Below are positions 54,738 to 64,000 of a DNA stretch of 64,000 nucleotides, piece after piece. A program made the position numbers and the translations under genes. Positions within the stretch are counted from its first letter, which is position 1. Each line of letters begins with the position of its first letter. The stretch comes from Phytophthora sp. 'mugwort' (taxonomy: Eukaryota > Oomycota > Peronosporomycetes > Peronosporales > Peronosporaceae). The notes beneath the pieces were generated by a model. That model had not been told where the DNA came from. It ran no database searches and saw only the letters and a program-made list of their open reading frames with translations. The stretch covers positions 2,728,001 to 2,792,000 of the forward strand of contig JAUCEF010000014.1 of the NCBI GenBank assembly GCA_033558025.1, read 5' to 3'.

Positions 54738-54921
54738 AACTCTCGCAAAAAATAGATCGAATAATATGCCTGAGTCAAACGCTTACGGAGGATGCCTCTA
54801 TCAAATATATTTACAAGCTACTTATGACCCATTTTTTTGACGCGGAAACCCCAGTCCGGAGCTGAGAGGAGACCTCTCTTGGCGCTAACCTTGAGGTCTC
54901 TGACCCAAAAGCTTGCCTCGA
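54738..54921. other. Spacer downstream of the integrase
   Basis: No gene is visible; it contains the ends of the flanking transcripts. Confidence 0.4.
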
Positions 54922-56053
54922 TTACGTCAGCGCTTTGTTGGCCCAGTACTCCTTTTCAAGAGTCGATCTCCTGTTTTTGTTTATTAAACGGAGATTTGAG
55001 ACTGGCTCCCAGGAATCAGGTTCATTACCAACCCATTTAACCAAGTACTTGTATTTTGGTGCGGGCTCTGCCCCACCCGGACCGGCTACGCCAGGTCTTC
55101 CAGTTCGCATCGTTTTATGATCCAAGATCTTCTCCGCCTCAAGAATATCACCTGATTAATAATAGCATCTGTAGTCTCTGTTTTAACCGTTTTAAGATCG
55201 TTTGGAGCCTTGTAGAGGGTATGACCATTTTTTGAACGAATTTGGACTCGGTATCCATCAATTCCAACGATTGTATAGACGGCTTTGCTCCATCGAGCAG
55301 CTTCTTTATCAAATATCTGCTTCTTAAGTCGATATAGTACATTTGCCCCGACTTCGAACTCATTTTCAACTCTCTCTGCTTCACCTTGAGTATGTTCCAG
55401 CTCTGACTCAATTACTTTACCTTTAGCCTCGTTTAGAGTCATTTTAATCGAGCGATGAAACGTGCTATTATAGTTTTCGATAATATCGGTGATAAGTTTT
55501 TGCGTAATCCTCTTGGGAGACATTTTAGTTAGTCTCTGCTTCAAGGTCCTGTTGAATCGTTCGATTTTACCCATGGTTCCGTGATCACCGGGTTCGTTGT
55601 TGTAGTGCTCAATTTCCTTACTTTGGAAGAATTCCTGAGCCTGTGAGTTGATGAACTCGCTTCCATTATCGCTTGTCAGGATATCAACTGTGTGATGTTG
55701 AACAAATGCTTTAAGCGCTGCTAACACAGTTGCTACCGTCTTGTTTGATAAGAGCTTTGCGCGTACCCCAACCTTGAGTTGATGTTGATAGCAGTCAAAA
55801 TTGGTCGTTTCTCCCAAAATGCAAGATCCATTTGCCACGAATTCGGGTTGTGTGAAGCTATTTTGAAGCCATCAAATCGCTTCTTTTGATCCTGAAATCG
55901 CTGAATATCGGTCTGGTTAGCATACCACTCCTTTACAATTTTGATAGTAATCTTAGGGTCTAACCCCTTCGCCTTTTGATACAGAGCTTGAGTGCCGATA
56001 AAACCGGTTTTGGGGTCATGGTACAGTTTGTTTAGTAAATCTTGAAAAGACAT
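54922..56053 (-). pseudogene. Retroviral-type integrase with chromodomain, two frameshifts
   Basis: It starts MSFQDLLNKLYHDPKTGFIG. The catalytic triad is complete: WQMDLAF (first Asp, about 55830), LTSDNGSEF (second Asp, about 55665) and GKIERFNRTLK (Glu, about 55565). A small barrel follows (ANVLYRLKK ... YRVQIRSKNG), then a chromodomain YKYLVKWVGNEPDSWEPVSN (about 55060-55000). Frameshifts lie near 55760 and 55140. Polinton integrases insert the element and create the 6-bp duplications seen here; chromodomains may steer integration to marked chromatin. Confidence 0.9.
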
Positions 56054-56101
56054 GATCCTATATTTAGAGGAAAAAAATAAGCATCAGCTCGATATATCCC
56101 C

Positions 56102-59100
56102 TTATGCATTAAGCGGAATCGTTAAAATTCCATCCGACATTACCTGGCGTTTATCATAGTAGTAGTTGAGCGCTGTTTTGGTTTGAGTATAGGTAATGAT
56201 TGATTTGGTTTCTTTCGATAGTCTGAAACCCTTGTTAGTACCACGAAGTGTGATGCGGTCCCGGACAACTGTCTCGAAACCATCCGGGTTAAGTACATCA
56301 ATATTGCGACCACGCCCCTGCTGTATGCCCTTAGCACTGACTTTGACCTTGTGCTCCTCGTCCGGCAGGTAGCAGATGTAATTCTTAGAGGATAATGAGA
56401 CCATTGCATCGCCTCGCCACTCTTCCTTGAATAGACCAAGCGTGCGGCGATCGAACTTAGCTACCTCAACGTTGTAGTCTCGCGGAAACCACTCATACTT
56501 ATGCTCATCGAAGTGATCAATTAGTTCAGGCTTGATACATTCTTTGAATGGGTTATCGCAGCTGAACGCGATATAGCCACTATCCGTGTCCATCTCCTGA
56601 TATTGAAAGTCTGAACGATCGAAGTAAAAGTCGATGCAGTCATAGTAAAACTGAAGCATGCGTAGCTTAGCGAGCTGATAGATAGCAATCGATAAATGAA
56701 TCGGGTTCTTGTTGTTGAGGCGACGCTTTTTCATCGTAATCTCACAAGAATCATTAAGCTCCTCCAACCCGTGGAACGTAAACTGTTCTATCTTTCTCTT
56801 AATAGCTTTGTCGTTCGACTCATACTTGACCTCTTTGTGCTTGCTCATATCCATTCCAGATCGACCGAAAGCACTGTCGCCTACAAGCTTCATCATCTCA
56901 GCAATCATCGCCTTCGACTTATCAACATCACCTTCCCGTCGAGCGCTTGATACAGCCTCCATAAAAGGATCAAAAGCCTTGTGAGAGCTGGCCTTAATAA
57001 AGCAGTAAGTCTTGGTGATCTCCAAACCGTGGGAAAGATACCATTTAAGCAAAGGTGTGTATATTAGAATCTTTTCACCAAAGTAGCTACCTATAAGCTT
57101 GCGAGCTGGTTTTGCTCGGCTTTGTTTACGTACCTCGTTGTACTTGTACATGTGGTGACCAATGACGCTCTCATCAGTACAATCGATTAGTGTGTTTTTT
57201 TGAAAATTGGGGTCATCTCACTGAAGTAGTCTTTAAGATGGTCTGGAGTTTGAATATCGCATTCGAGGAATCCGAAGATCTTATCAGCAACTATGTCCTC
57301 GACAATACCATCATAAGCCTCGATTGTTGTCAATCGTCCGCATGGCATCTCATTACCAAGTGCCCATAGGTATAGCGCGTTAGCATCGTATCCGATAATT
57401 TTCTTACAGAGCTTACCTCCACGAATCTTCGTCTCATTGAGCTTAGCGTAGCGATTGAAGATAATAGACGGGCCTCCAGCAATGTTGGCTTTCATCTTCG
57501 CGTAGATGTCTTTTTCCTCCTTATCAATGCTATACACCAATCTGTCAGAGTTGAACTCAAGCAACTTCTTATAGCGGAATCCCTTGAGCGACATGTCCTT
57601 ACGGGCGGTGTTGCACTTTATACAGCTGACCAATATGTTGCCATCGATGTGTCCAAGCTTGTTGTTGATACGATCTGCCGAAGCGGTATCGACGGTCAAC
57701 TGACAGAAGCATAAACCACAAAGACACTTCTGCTTTTGGAGCAATGTATCCAAGTGATCAAGTGTCATACCAAATTCCCGCTTTGCCTTAGCATCCTGAC
57801 TCTTGTACCCGTCCTTACGCTTAGCTGGAAATTGGAATGCGTTAGCAAGTGTCTTATCCGGGTATTGGAGATTGTTGAAGCAGGTCTGATACATAACCTT
57901 CTCCGAAAGTCCAGGCAGCGACACTCCATCTGCAAACATATCCAGATCGAAACGCATGAATAGCTCGCGCTGGGCTTTGATAGCCTTGATAAATGGAACT
58001 ACGTCGAGATTGTTGTATTAGACCAGTAGGTCCTTAATGGATTTCATCTCATAGTACCCCCACACGAACTTCACTCGCTCGTAGTCATCATCGGTGATGC
58101 TTGTTCCACGGAGCTTGCTGTCAAACGCTGACTTAGGCGGGATAGTAGTCTGGTTGAGTACATTGAACGCGGTGATGTACTCATACGGGAAAAGACCCTT
58201 GCCAAGACCACAAACACATCTAATTTTGTCATCACATTTGCAGCCACCGAGATATGTCGTGAGATACTTATCGTAGCTTGTACCAGCCGGTACATAGTTG
58301 CTAATATCGAGCATTTTCATGTTCGATGTAGCAATGCACATGTAGCTGGGGTTCTTGATGACAGATTTGATGTTGTCAGTACCAATGATGGCAAATAAGT
58401 CGCTCTTAATCAAGTTGATATCGTATCGACCAGAATTGAAGCCGAATACTGGTACCTGATCAATCTGCTGTTTTAGTCTCCCGTAGTCGGACCTCTGCTT
58501 ACCAAAGCCAAGACTTTTATGGAAGTGAAAGAAGTTGTCGTACTTCCCTTCCTTAATCCAACTCTCCACATCAGACATCTTGTACTTTTTACCAAGCTTG
58601 ACGCCTGGAATTTCCATACCTGTCAGACCGTGGGCATTGATGATTTTTTGCAGAAGCGACTTATACTTATCGACATTGTACTGTTGGATCTTCATCGATA
58701 CATCACCAACGTATTTGAACATATCCATAAGCAACATCTTTGGATCGTCATTTACAAAACAGCGCACCTCCTCGGTTAAGCTATCAGCTACTGATACAGA
58801 CACCGGAATGTTCGTTCGTGAAGACAGTATTCTCCCCGTGTTGAGTCGCCGTAGGCTTAAGGATTGCCTCAAAGTCATAAACAATGAAGTGGTCGATGTA
58901 CTGGTTAGCATCCTTAATGGAATACTTTGTAAGCAGTGATCGAATCGCGTTTGGAGCTGGCTTGTAGATAGTTGGCTCAGCGGGGAAGTTTCAATATTAA
59001 CAAGTTCGCACTGATTTTTCTTGTGATTTTTAAGTCTTTCACCACTCACGAAAATCATTTCACACTTGGGGCACTGATATTTAGACTGGAGCATATCGAT

Positions 59101-60089
59101 ACTCTTGATGTAAAGAGCGTGATTCTCGTGTGATAGAATATCCATAGCTTCATACCCCTTGTCCGACCTACGAATGCACTCTACATTTCCGGAAGCTACA
59201 TCCATGCTATATACGTTAATACCGAGTTGGAAGCAGTCCTCAACCTCATCGAGCTGTAGTAGATCAATAGGCTTGAAGCTTCTAAATAGACTCAACGTAT
59301 ACTTAACGCCTTTGAAAGAGCAGTAGCGCTTGAATGCCCCCTTCACCGGAGCCTGAATTCTGCGAGGATCCTTCTTAGCGCTCTGGAATGTGTGCCAGGC
59401 GATGCAGTGGTGGAAGACGCACTTGTTGTTGGTCTTAGGGAAGTTGATTACATGCTTGTTTTCGCGGATAACCTTAGGAATAACAGCTTCGCTATCCCCA
59501 AGAGCATGATCGCGACGGTAGATGAAAATCTTGAATGCAGTGATCGCCTTAAGCTTATATCCTGAGCTGGGTAGTTCAGTTTGTCAGCCAACTCCATAGA
59601 CCGGATTTCAGAAATCACCTTCTTTCGAATATCCGCCTTGCTGTTGGTTGCGAGAGGCGTATTGAATACATAAGTGTTTGCGAGATTCGGGTAGAAGTAG
59701 CGGGTGTCATCAGGATCAGTCTTGCTCACAAGCTCGTACCCGAGAGCAATATTCACCTTAAATGCATTTGCCTGAGTCGAAAGAACATTCTCGAGCTTAT
59801 CGTAGAAATCAGTGGCCTCGGTTCCCTCATATAGGTGTGATTCCATGTGATTACCGTTGTAAAAACGATACTTAGGATCCGCCGTATAGTCGGGCGACAT
59901 ATGCTTCTCAAGGGTTTCAACTGAAACATTGTACTGCTTGGCCACCAATTTCTTGTTCATTGAACGTGAAACGTTGCTAACACATACAATCTTACCAGTT
60001 CTACCTCGAACCATAACCCTGTAGCTGCTACCCCATTTAACAGCTTGGATATTTAATCTCTTTAATCCTGCGAGTTCGTATGCAAACAT
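56102..60089 (-). pseudogene. Protein-primed family B DNA polymerase with HNH-like insert, several lesions
   Basis: The reconstructed gene spans about 1,330 codons from MFAYELAGLKRLNIQAVKWG. Order: N-terminal domain; zinc finger CPKCEMIF ... HKKNQC (about 59050); exonuclease motifs YDFEAIL (about 58865), FNSGRYDINLI (about 58430) and YNNLDVV (about 58000); Cys-rich GGCKCDDKIRCVC; an HNH/endonuclease-VII-like module CGLCFC ... ADRINNKLGH ... CIKCNTARKD (about 57720-57600); palm motif A YDANALYLW (about 57375), motif B KLVGDSAFGRSG (about 56880) and motif C MDTDSGY (about 56585). Frameshifts are near 59450, 58970, 58870, 58800 and 57190 (T7 run), and an in-frame TAA lies at 58016-58018. All catalytic motifs survive. 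Confidence 0.9.
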
Positions 60090-60211
60090 ATTGCCTATAT
60101 ATCTTTGTCGATATTAATCTGGTGAGAATCGACTTTATAATTATCGGACCTTGTATCAGGATCGACGTTATATTGGGGCTGACATTATATCTGAGAAAAA
60201 AATTTAATTAA

Positions 60212-60412
60212 TTAGTTAAGTTCGCTTTGGTTAAGTTCGGTTTTACTTAGATAATTCTTCTTCTTTCGGGCACGAATTTCCGCGCGATTCTTCTCATCAT
60301 ATTCTCGCTGCTTAGCCAGTCGCGTTTCCCTTGTTTTTAGATAGTACCGCTTTTTTTAACGGCTTTGATTCGCTCTTTGTTAAGTTCGTATTGTTCAGGT
60401 GAGTACGTCATC
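60212..60412 (-). pseudogene. Small basic protein, one frameshift
   Basis: The start MTYSPEQYELNKERIKAVKK matches 6767-6964. A shift in the A7 run near 60353 leads to RYYLKTRETRLAKQREYDEK and a Lys-rich end. Confidence 0.68.
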
Positions 60413-60772
60413 TTTGTATATTACTAACTTCATATTTATCAGGAATAAAATATTATAATAGAAGGCAAAGCTCCGCATTCATTACTTTTTATGCCTACTT
60501 CGAAGCGTATTACTAATCTACATATCGCTTGCACCCCTGCGGTCTTACGGCGAACAGTATGCCACGCTTTTCAAACAACTCCGGCATCCTTTGCCGCATT
60601 AAGCTTGTCGCTTGCTCTCTGCAATGAGGCCTTGGCTCCACATTTTTGTCAGCCTCCTCCAAACTTGAAAATCACCCGACGACTACCGACCTTAAAAAGT
60701 GTGGGCCACATCGTGTAATTTCTCGGTCGAGAAGCAACTCGGTCGAAAAGCAACCAGTGAGAAAGAGCAGCG
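60413..60772. other. Spacer before the cargo gene
   Basis: There is a composition change here from AT-rich Polinton DNA to more balanced DNA at about 60470-60500, which may mark the edge of captured sequence. No other gene is supported. Confidence 0.45.
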
Positions 60773-61669
60773 ATGGCGGACAAGCAAAAACCTCACGAAG
60801 ACGTCCTTACGCGACTCGTGCGCGACTTGGAAACGAAGACGACTTTGTGCTACGTCAAGGACTATCCTGGAGTGGAGCTGAAGCAGTTGAATTATCACGT
60901 GAAGAAGCTCGGTCCACTGGTGAACCCCGTTTTTGGCGAGCAGCCGGCGTTCTTCATTGACGAAGGTCGCTTCATCCCCTTTCGAATGGTCGTATATGGC
61001 AATGAGAAGGTGGCAGCCAAGATTGCGAGAGTTTTGGATACATGGGCGACGTGGTCTGGAAAAGGAGGCAGAGTGACAACCTCGCAAGGGGCGTTCATTC
61101 TGGAGCAGCGTCCCGAAGGGCCCAACGTGAGAATGCCCGACGTGGCATACACACCGCGAGATGATGACAGGAATTTGACTCGTGAACAGATGTGGACGTA
61201 TCGTGGCGATCCCTTTGTTCCCACCTTTGTTGTTGAGATTGATAAGCTCTCTGGTCGAGACTCTCAACGCAGCGCTCTTGATCGAAAGATGCGAAATGAA
61301 TATTTCCAGCACGGCGTCCAGTTGGGTTGGCTGATCGACCCACGCCCAGACTTTCAGCGGATGTATGAGTACTATCTCGACGACAATGGAGACGTACAAT
61401 GCTCTGACAACACTGCGTGGAGAGATCTTGACGGTGGCGACGTTCTTCCTGGTTTAACTCTTGTTAGCACTGATCTGGAGATGGTGTTGAACCAGGATTC
61501 GGGTTCGTCGTCAGAAGATGAAGTTGATCTGGTGTGTCCCGCTCCACGATGCAACAAGCGATTCCGTTCGTATGGTGCATGTGTTGCTCATGTTGAATGG
61601 CACCGTGCTGAGCGCTCTCGACAGAAGTTCTTAGCCAAGCGTGAGAACTCAGATAGTTATCCAGTGTGA
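60773..61669 (+). CDS. Uma2-like PD-(D/E)XK nuclease with C-terminal C2H2 zinc finger
   Basis: This is an intact 298-residue protein. An N-terminal helical part (MADKQKPHEDVLTRLVRDLE) precedes the nuclease core: VRMPDVAYTPRDDD supplies the Asp, FVPTFVVEIDKLSGRDS the E-x-D, and ALDRKMRNEYFQHGVQLGWL the Lys and the Y-x-x-x-G-V-x-x-x-W-L-I-D-P strand typical of Uma2/DUF820 putative restriction endonucleases. An acidic Ser linker (GSSSEDEVDLVC) leads to CPAPRCNKRFRSYGACVAHV plus EWH, a C2H2 finger. The gene is visibly more GC-rich than the Polinton genes and intronless. It lies inside the right TIR, so it is cargo of element 2. DNA cleavage is inferred from the fold; target and purpose are unknown. 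Confidence 0.8.
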   Translation: MADKQKPHEDVLTRLVRDLETKTTLCYVKDYPGVELKQLNYHVKKLGPLVNPVFGEQPAFFIDEGRFIPFRMVVYGNEKVAAKIARVLDTWATWSGKGGRVTTSQGAFILEQRPEGPNVRMPDVAYTPRDDDRNLTREQMWTYRGDPFVPTFVVEIDKLSGRDSQRSALDRKMRNEYFQHGVQLGWLIDPRPDFQRMYEYYLDDNGDVQCSDNTAWRDLDGGDVLPGLTLVSTDLEMVLNQDSGSSSEDEVDLVCPAPRCNKRFRSYGACVAHVEWHRAERSRQKFLAKRENSDSYPV

Positions 61670-61850
61670 ACTCATAGCCATCCAGTGTGGCAACTACGCT
61701 TCGACAAGTTCCTATCTAACCATATCGCAGAACTCAAAGCTTGCGATCTAAAGCATAGTTGGCGGCGCTGACTGATTTCTTATTCCTGATTGGTGGCTAA
61801 GAGAAGATAATAAAAACTATCTATTGTTTTATCAATATAGTTTGAATGTT
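61670..61850. other. Spacer between cargo gene and right TIR
   Basis: Short AT-rich DNA with no gene; probably the 3' untranslated region of the nuclease gene. Confidence 0.5.
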
Positions 61851-62030
61851 GTCGGTCGAGCGGTTCTAAAACTACCCTAAGATCCAAAAGACGTTGCTTT
61901 CACTCTAAGGTGGTCGAGAGGTAGTGCCGTCAAAATAGCACCTGGTCCGAAAGAAGGTCCAGGATCGTTCTCGATGGTAAATTACGGAAAGTAAAAAAAC
62001 TGCCGGCGTAATGTTCCAAGTATTACTACT
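61851..62030 (-). repeat. Polinton 2 right terminal inverted repeat
   Basis: This is the reverse complement of 43207-43390 and ends ttactact, directly before the ATCGCT target copy. Confidence 0.9.
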
Positions 62031-62036
62031 ATCGCT
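62031..62036. repeat. Polinton 2 target site duplication, right copy (ATCGCT)
   Basis: It differs from AACGCT at 43201-43206 by one base. Confidence 0.82.
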
Positions 62037-62450
62037 TACCAGTGATAGCGACGGTAAAGACAATCATGAAAGAACGGTCGGACGTCGATTCCTGCGAATC
62101 AGCGAGCGAGGCTCGTGAAAAAGCAAAGGCCGCGGCCAAAGCGAAAAAGCAGCGTGCCAAAAAGATTGAAAAGTCTGTCATGAAGCGTCCGGCTGATGCA
62201 GTTAGTGATACGCTCCGGTCGGGATTTGAAGCAATTGAGCGAATCTTTTTCAGGTCGCCGTCAACCTCATCAAACCAATGGCGACATGGCCGAACTGTTC
62301 GGCAAACTGACAGCGTCGATCGAAGCGGCCAACGCCAAGCATCAAGCCACCAGTGAAGCGCTACTGCAAAGCATTGCTGGGCTGCCTCAGGTCACCGCCG
62401 GGCTCTACAGAGAAATGACGAAGGGGGGGGGGGGCAAGACCGTAACATGA
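62037..62450 (+). pseudogene. Myb/SANT-like accessory gene, 3' part
   Basis: The frame continues from 43206 with TSDSDGKDNHERTVG; after a frameshift an Ala/Lys-rich helix (EAREKAKAAAKAKKQRAKKI) and a C-terminal helical part (ELFGKLTASIEAANAKHQAT) follow. It converges on the transposase gene, ending 55 nt from it, as usual in Harbinger elements. Confidence 0.55.
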
Positions 62451-62504
62451 ACCAGTGATATCCAAGCCATGTCTCGTGGCAACCATTCCACTCTCCAATT
62501 CCTG

Positions 62505-64000
62505 TTATTCATTATCGATCTTGTAAAAACGATCTACATATGCATTTCGCGTTTTATTCGCTAACTCAGTTTCAGCTTGAGTTATATCCCAGTTTTGGTT
62601 GAAAGCTGCCATCACTTGTCTTGATTCACGCCTATCACGCCTTTCTTTGACTTGTTTATCCCCTATGTCGATCAGTAGGCTGTGTGGACAACCGCGGCGC
62701 GCAGATCATGCGCGCATTCGTGGTGTGTCTGCGTCGATCTGTCACTCCGTGCAGTACTTTAAAGCGCGCCTTTAATTTTCCGAAAACACTCTCGACCGAA
62801 TTCGTGTCTGCGAGAGGTGATAGTTGTAGCTACAGCATGTAGATTAGTACCTTGGCATCCACAAGCATACTTAAATCAACATCACCTTCATTGCCTTCTT
62901 GTCAAACGCTTTTACCACCCCGTTCATCAAGAGAAACGGCCGCAGATTGAAGCCAGCATCCCCCAACCAATTATACCGGGCGGACATAGCTCTCTGGCAG
63001 GGGCACCGAGAACTTCAGACTGGTTCCATATCGACTGGTGCGAGTTCCTGCCGTTAAAAAACGCCTATGTAGCGAAACTTGTAGCGGTAGTCAATAGCTG
63101 CCAAGCAATTATATGAAGGCTTCCCACTTTTGTCGTAGAATCCCTGTAAGTATCAACACATTACGTTAAGTAATCTGAAACATAATTCATAGCACCACAA
63201 CGTAGTTGTCACGTGTGTACCTGAAAGTCACTAGGTCTTCGCGTCCGTATCAGTGTACCGTCGAAAATGCACGCCACATCCGGAAAATCAGCAACGCGAG
63301 CATCAAATCCATCCGCAAGGTCACTCCATTCATTAACCGCTGTTTCTGCAGGGAATATACCTCATCGTCCATCATTTCATAGAGAAGCTTCTAGTTTTTT
63401 TTAGTGTAGCGACTCACAACTGGCAGTGGCATTCCGAGGTGCGCAGCAGCACCGCCAACCCCACCATCGTCTTGGCCACACCCATTGCCGTAGTATGTCA
63501 GCAACACAGCAAGCCCGAAGTCAAAAGAGTACTGCAAATTGTTGCCTGGTAGCCCATATTTTCTGTAGTACAGGGGCTCCAAAACCAGGCACAGCGCATT
63601 CAATGACTCGGGGGTACAACGTAGGGTCTTGCGATATGCTGATGTAGATCTCTGAGCCTTCAACTTTGCATAAAAGTCCGGTCGAACGGTTATCTGCTCG
63701 CGGGGAGGTGATCGAAGCGACCGCCAGTCCAGCGTGCCAAACACAGCAGGTAAATGATCAACAGCAAAAAGAGCGCAAGGATTGACTTGTCCTCCTCGTC
63801 TTCGTCGTCTCCGTCGCCCAGTTCCACGTCTACGACGTCGTCCAGCAAGTAAACAACACGTTGATGGTCGTTTTCATCCAGGAATTCGCTGTCCACGTGC
63901 ATTACGGTGGCGCTCACCTCCCGAGCAACGTTCGCTACGGTGTCGATGTCGATGTCGATGTCCGCGTCCATGCCGTCGTCGTCCTCACGCAAGATTAGTG
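62505..64000 (-). pseudogene. PIF/Harbinger (DDE_Tnp_4) transposase, decayed, runs off the window
   Basis: TLRCTPESLNALCLVLEPLY, GLPGNNLQYSFDFGLAVLLT and LGMPLPVVSRY (63391-63744) are typical of the N-terminal half of Harbinger transposases. IFDGTLIRTRRP-like and YDKSGKPSYNCLAAIDYR-like pieces (about 63270-63070) mark the DDE core. SVFGKLKARFKVLHGVTDRR and TNARMI (about 62800-62700) mark the conserved C-terminal part. An acidic leader (63690-63992) may be its N-terminus. Stops and frameshifts show it is inactive. Confidence 0.72.

Larger units (their letters stand above)
43207..62030. mobile_element. Polinton/Maverick element 2 with nuclease cargo
   Basis: This 18,824-bp element is bounded by AGTAGT...ACTACT and TIRs of about 180 bp. 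Left to right: FGKYKG protein, GIY-YIG, capsid (-), protease, core protein, penton (-), ATPase (-), fibre, DUF5754-like protein, MGCG protein, four unknowns (-), integrase (-), polymerase (-), small basic protein (-), Uma2-like nuclease (+). Several genes are intact; others carry one to a few lesions. Its gene set is collinear with element 1 except for the inverted middle and the position of GIY-YIG. Confidence 0.95.

Noticed and set aside
60773..61669. Crinkler/RxLR effector identity for the nuclease gene
   Set aside because: The N-terminus has neither a signal peptide, an RxLR nor an LxLFLAK motif; the fold signature is Uma2-like instead.

Overview
The window looks like accessory, transposon-rich nuclear DNA of an oomycete, most likely Peronosporales (Phytophthora-like). 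The basis is short GT-AG introns, a Thr-rich GPI-type surface protein pair, and Copia, Gypsy, plant-type mariner and PIF/Harbinger copies of the kind common in these genomes. The species assignment is inference. The main content is two Polinton/Maverick elements of about 18-19 kb. These are virus-like DNA transposons with a protein-primed DNA polymerase, retroviral-type integrase, packaging ATPase, adenovirus-type protease and double-jelly-roll capsid. Both sit inside other transposons.

Layout. 1-5369: a duplicated gene for a secreted Thr/Ser-rich protein (720-1283 and 3301-3864, minus strand), a pyruvate kinase gene fragment near 2.5 kb, and little else. 5370-28968: a decayed Ty1/Copia element with both LTRs, split in gag by Polinton 1 (5925-24153; TSD GACAAG; about 290-bp TIRs; all main genes recognisable but broken). 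30839-31830 and 32070-33936: two ordinary host genes with introns, a YbaK-domain protein and a coiled-coil protein. 34316-41691: a mariner-like transposase gene split by a Ty3/Gypsy element (35107-40972, TSD TTATA). 42.2-64 kb: a PIF/Harbinger element whose accessory Myb/SANT-like gene is split by Polinton 2 (43207-62030; TSD AACGCT/ATCGCT; about 180-bp TIRs).

The Polintons. Element 2 keeps apparently intact genes for the major capsid protein, penton-like protein, GIY-YIG nuclease, FGKYKG protein and a putative lipidated MGCG protein. Polymerase, integrase, ATPase, protease and fibre carry a few frameshifts or stops each. It also carries, just inside its right TIR, an intact and compositionally different gene for a Uma2-like PD-(D/E)XK nuclease with a C-terminal zinc finger. 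This cargo is unusual. Element 1 is the older wreck. A 9.4-kb inversion, with breakpoints inside the integrase and capsid genes, has split both, and a deletion of about 0.6 kb removed polymerase motifs A and B. Both polymerases contain an HNH/endonuclease-VII-like zinc module between exonuclease and palm.

How the genes fit together: polymerase and integrase would replicate and insert the element; capsid, penton, protease, core protein, ATPase and the S74-tipped fibre would build a virion; the nucleases and small proteins are accessory. No rRNA, tRNA or CRISPR was recognised.
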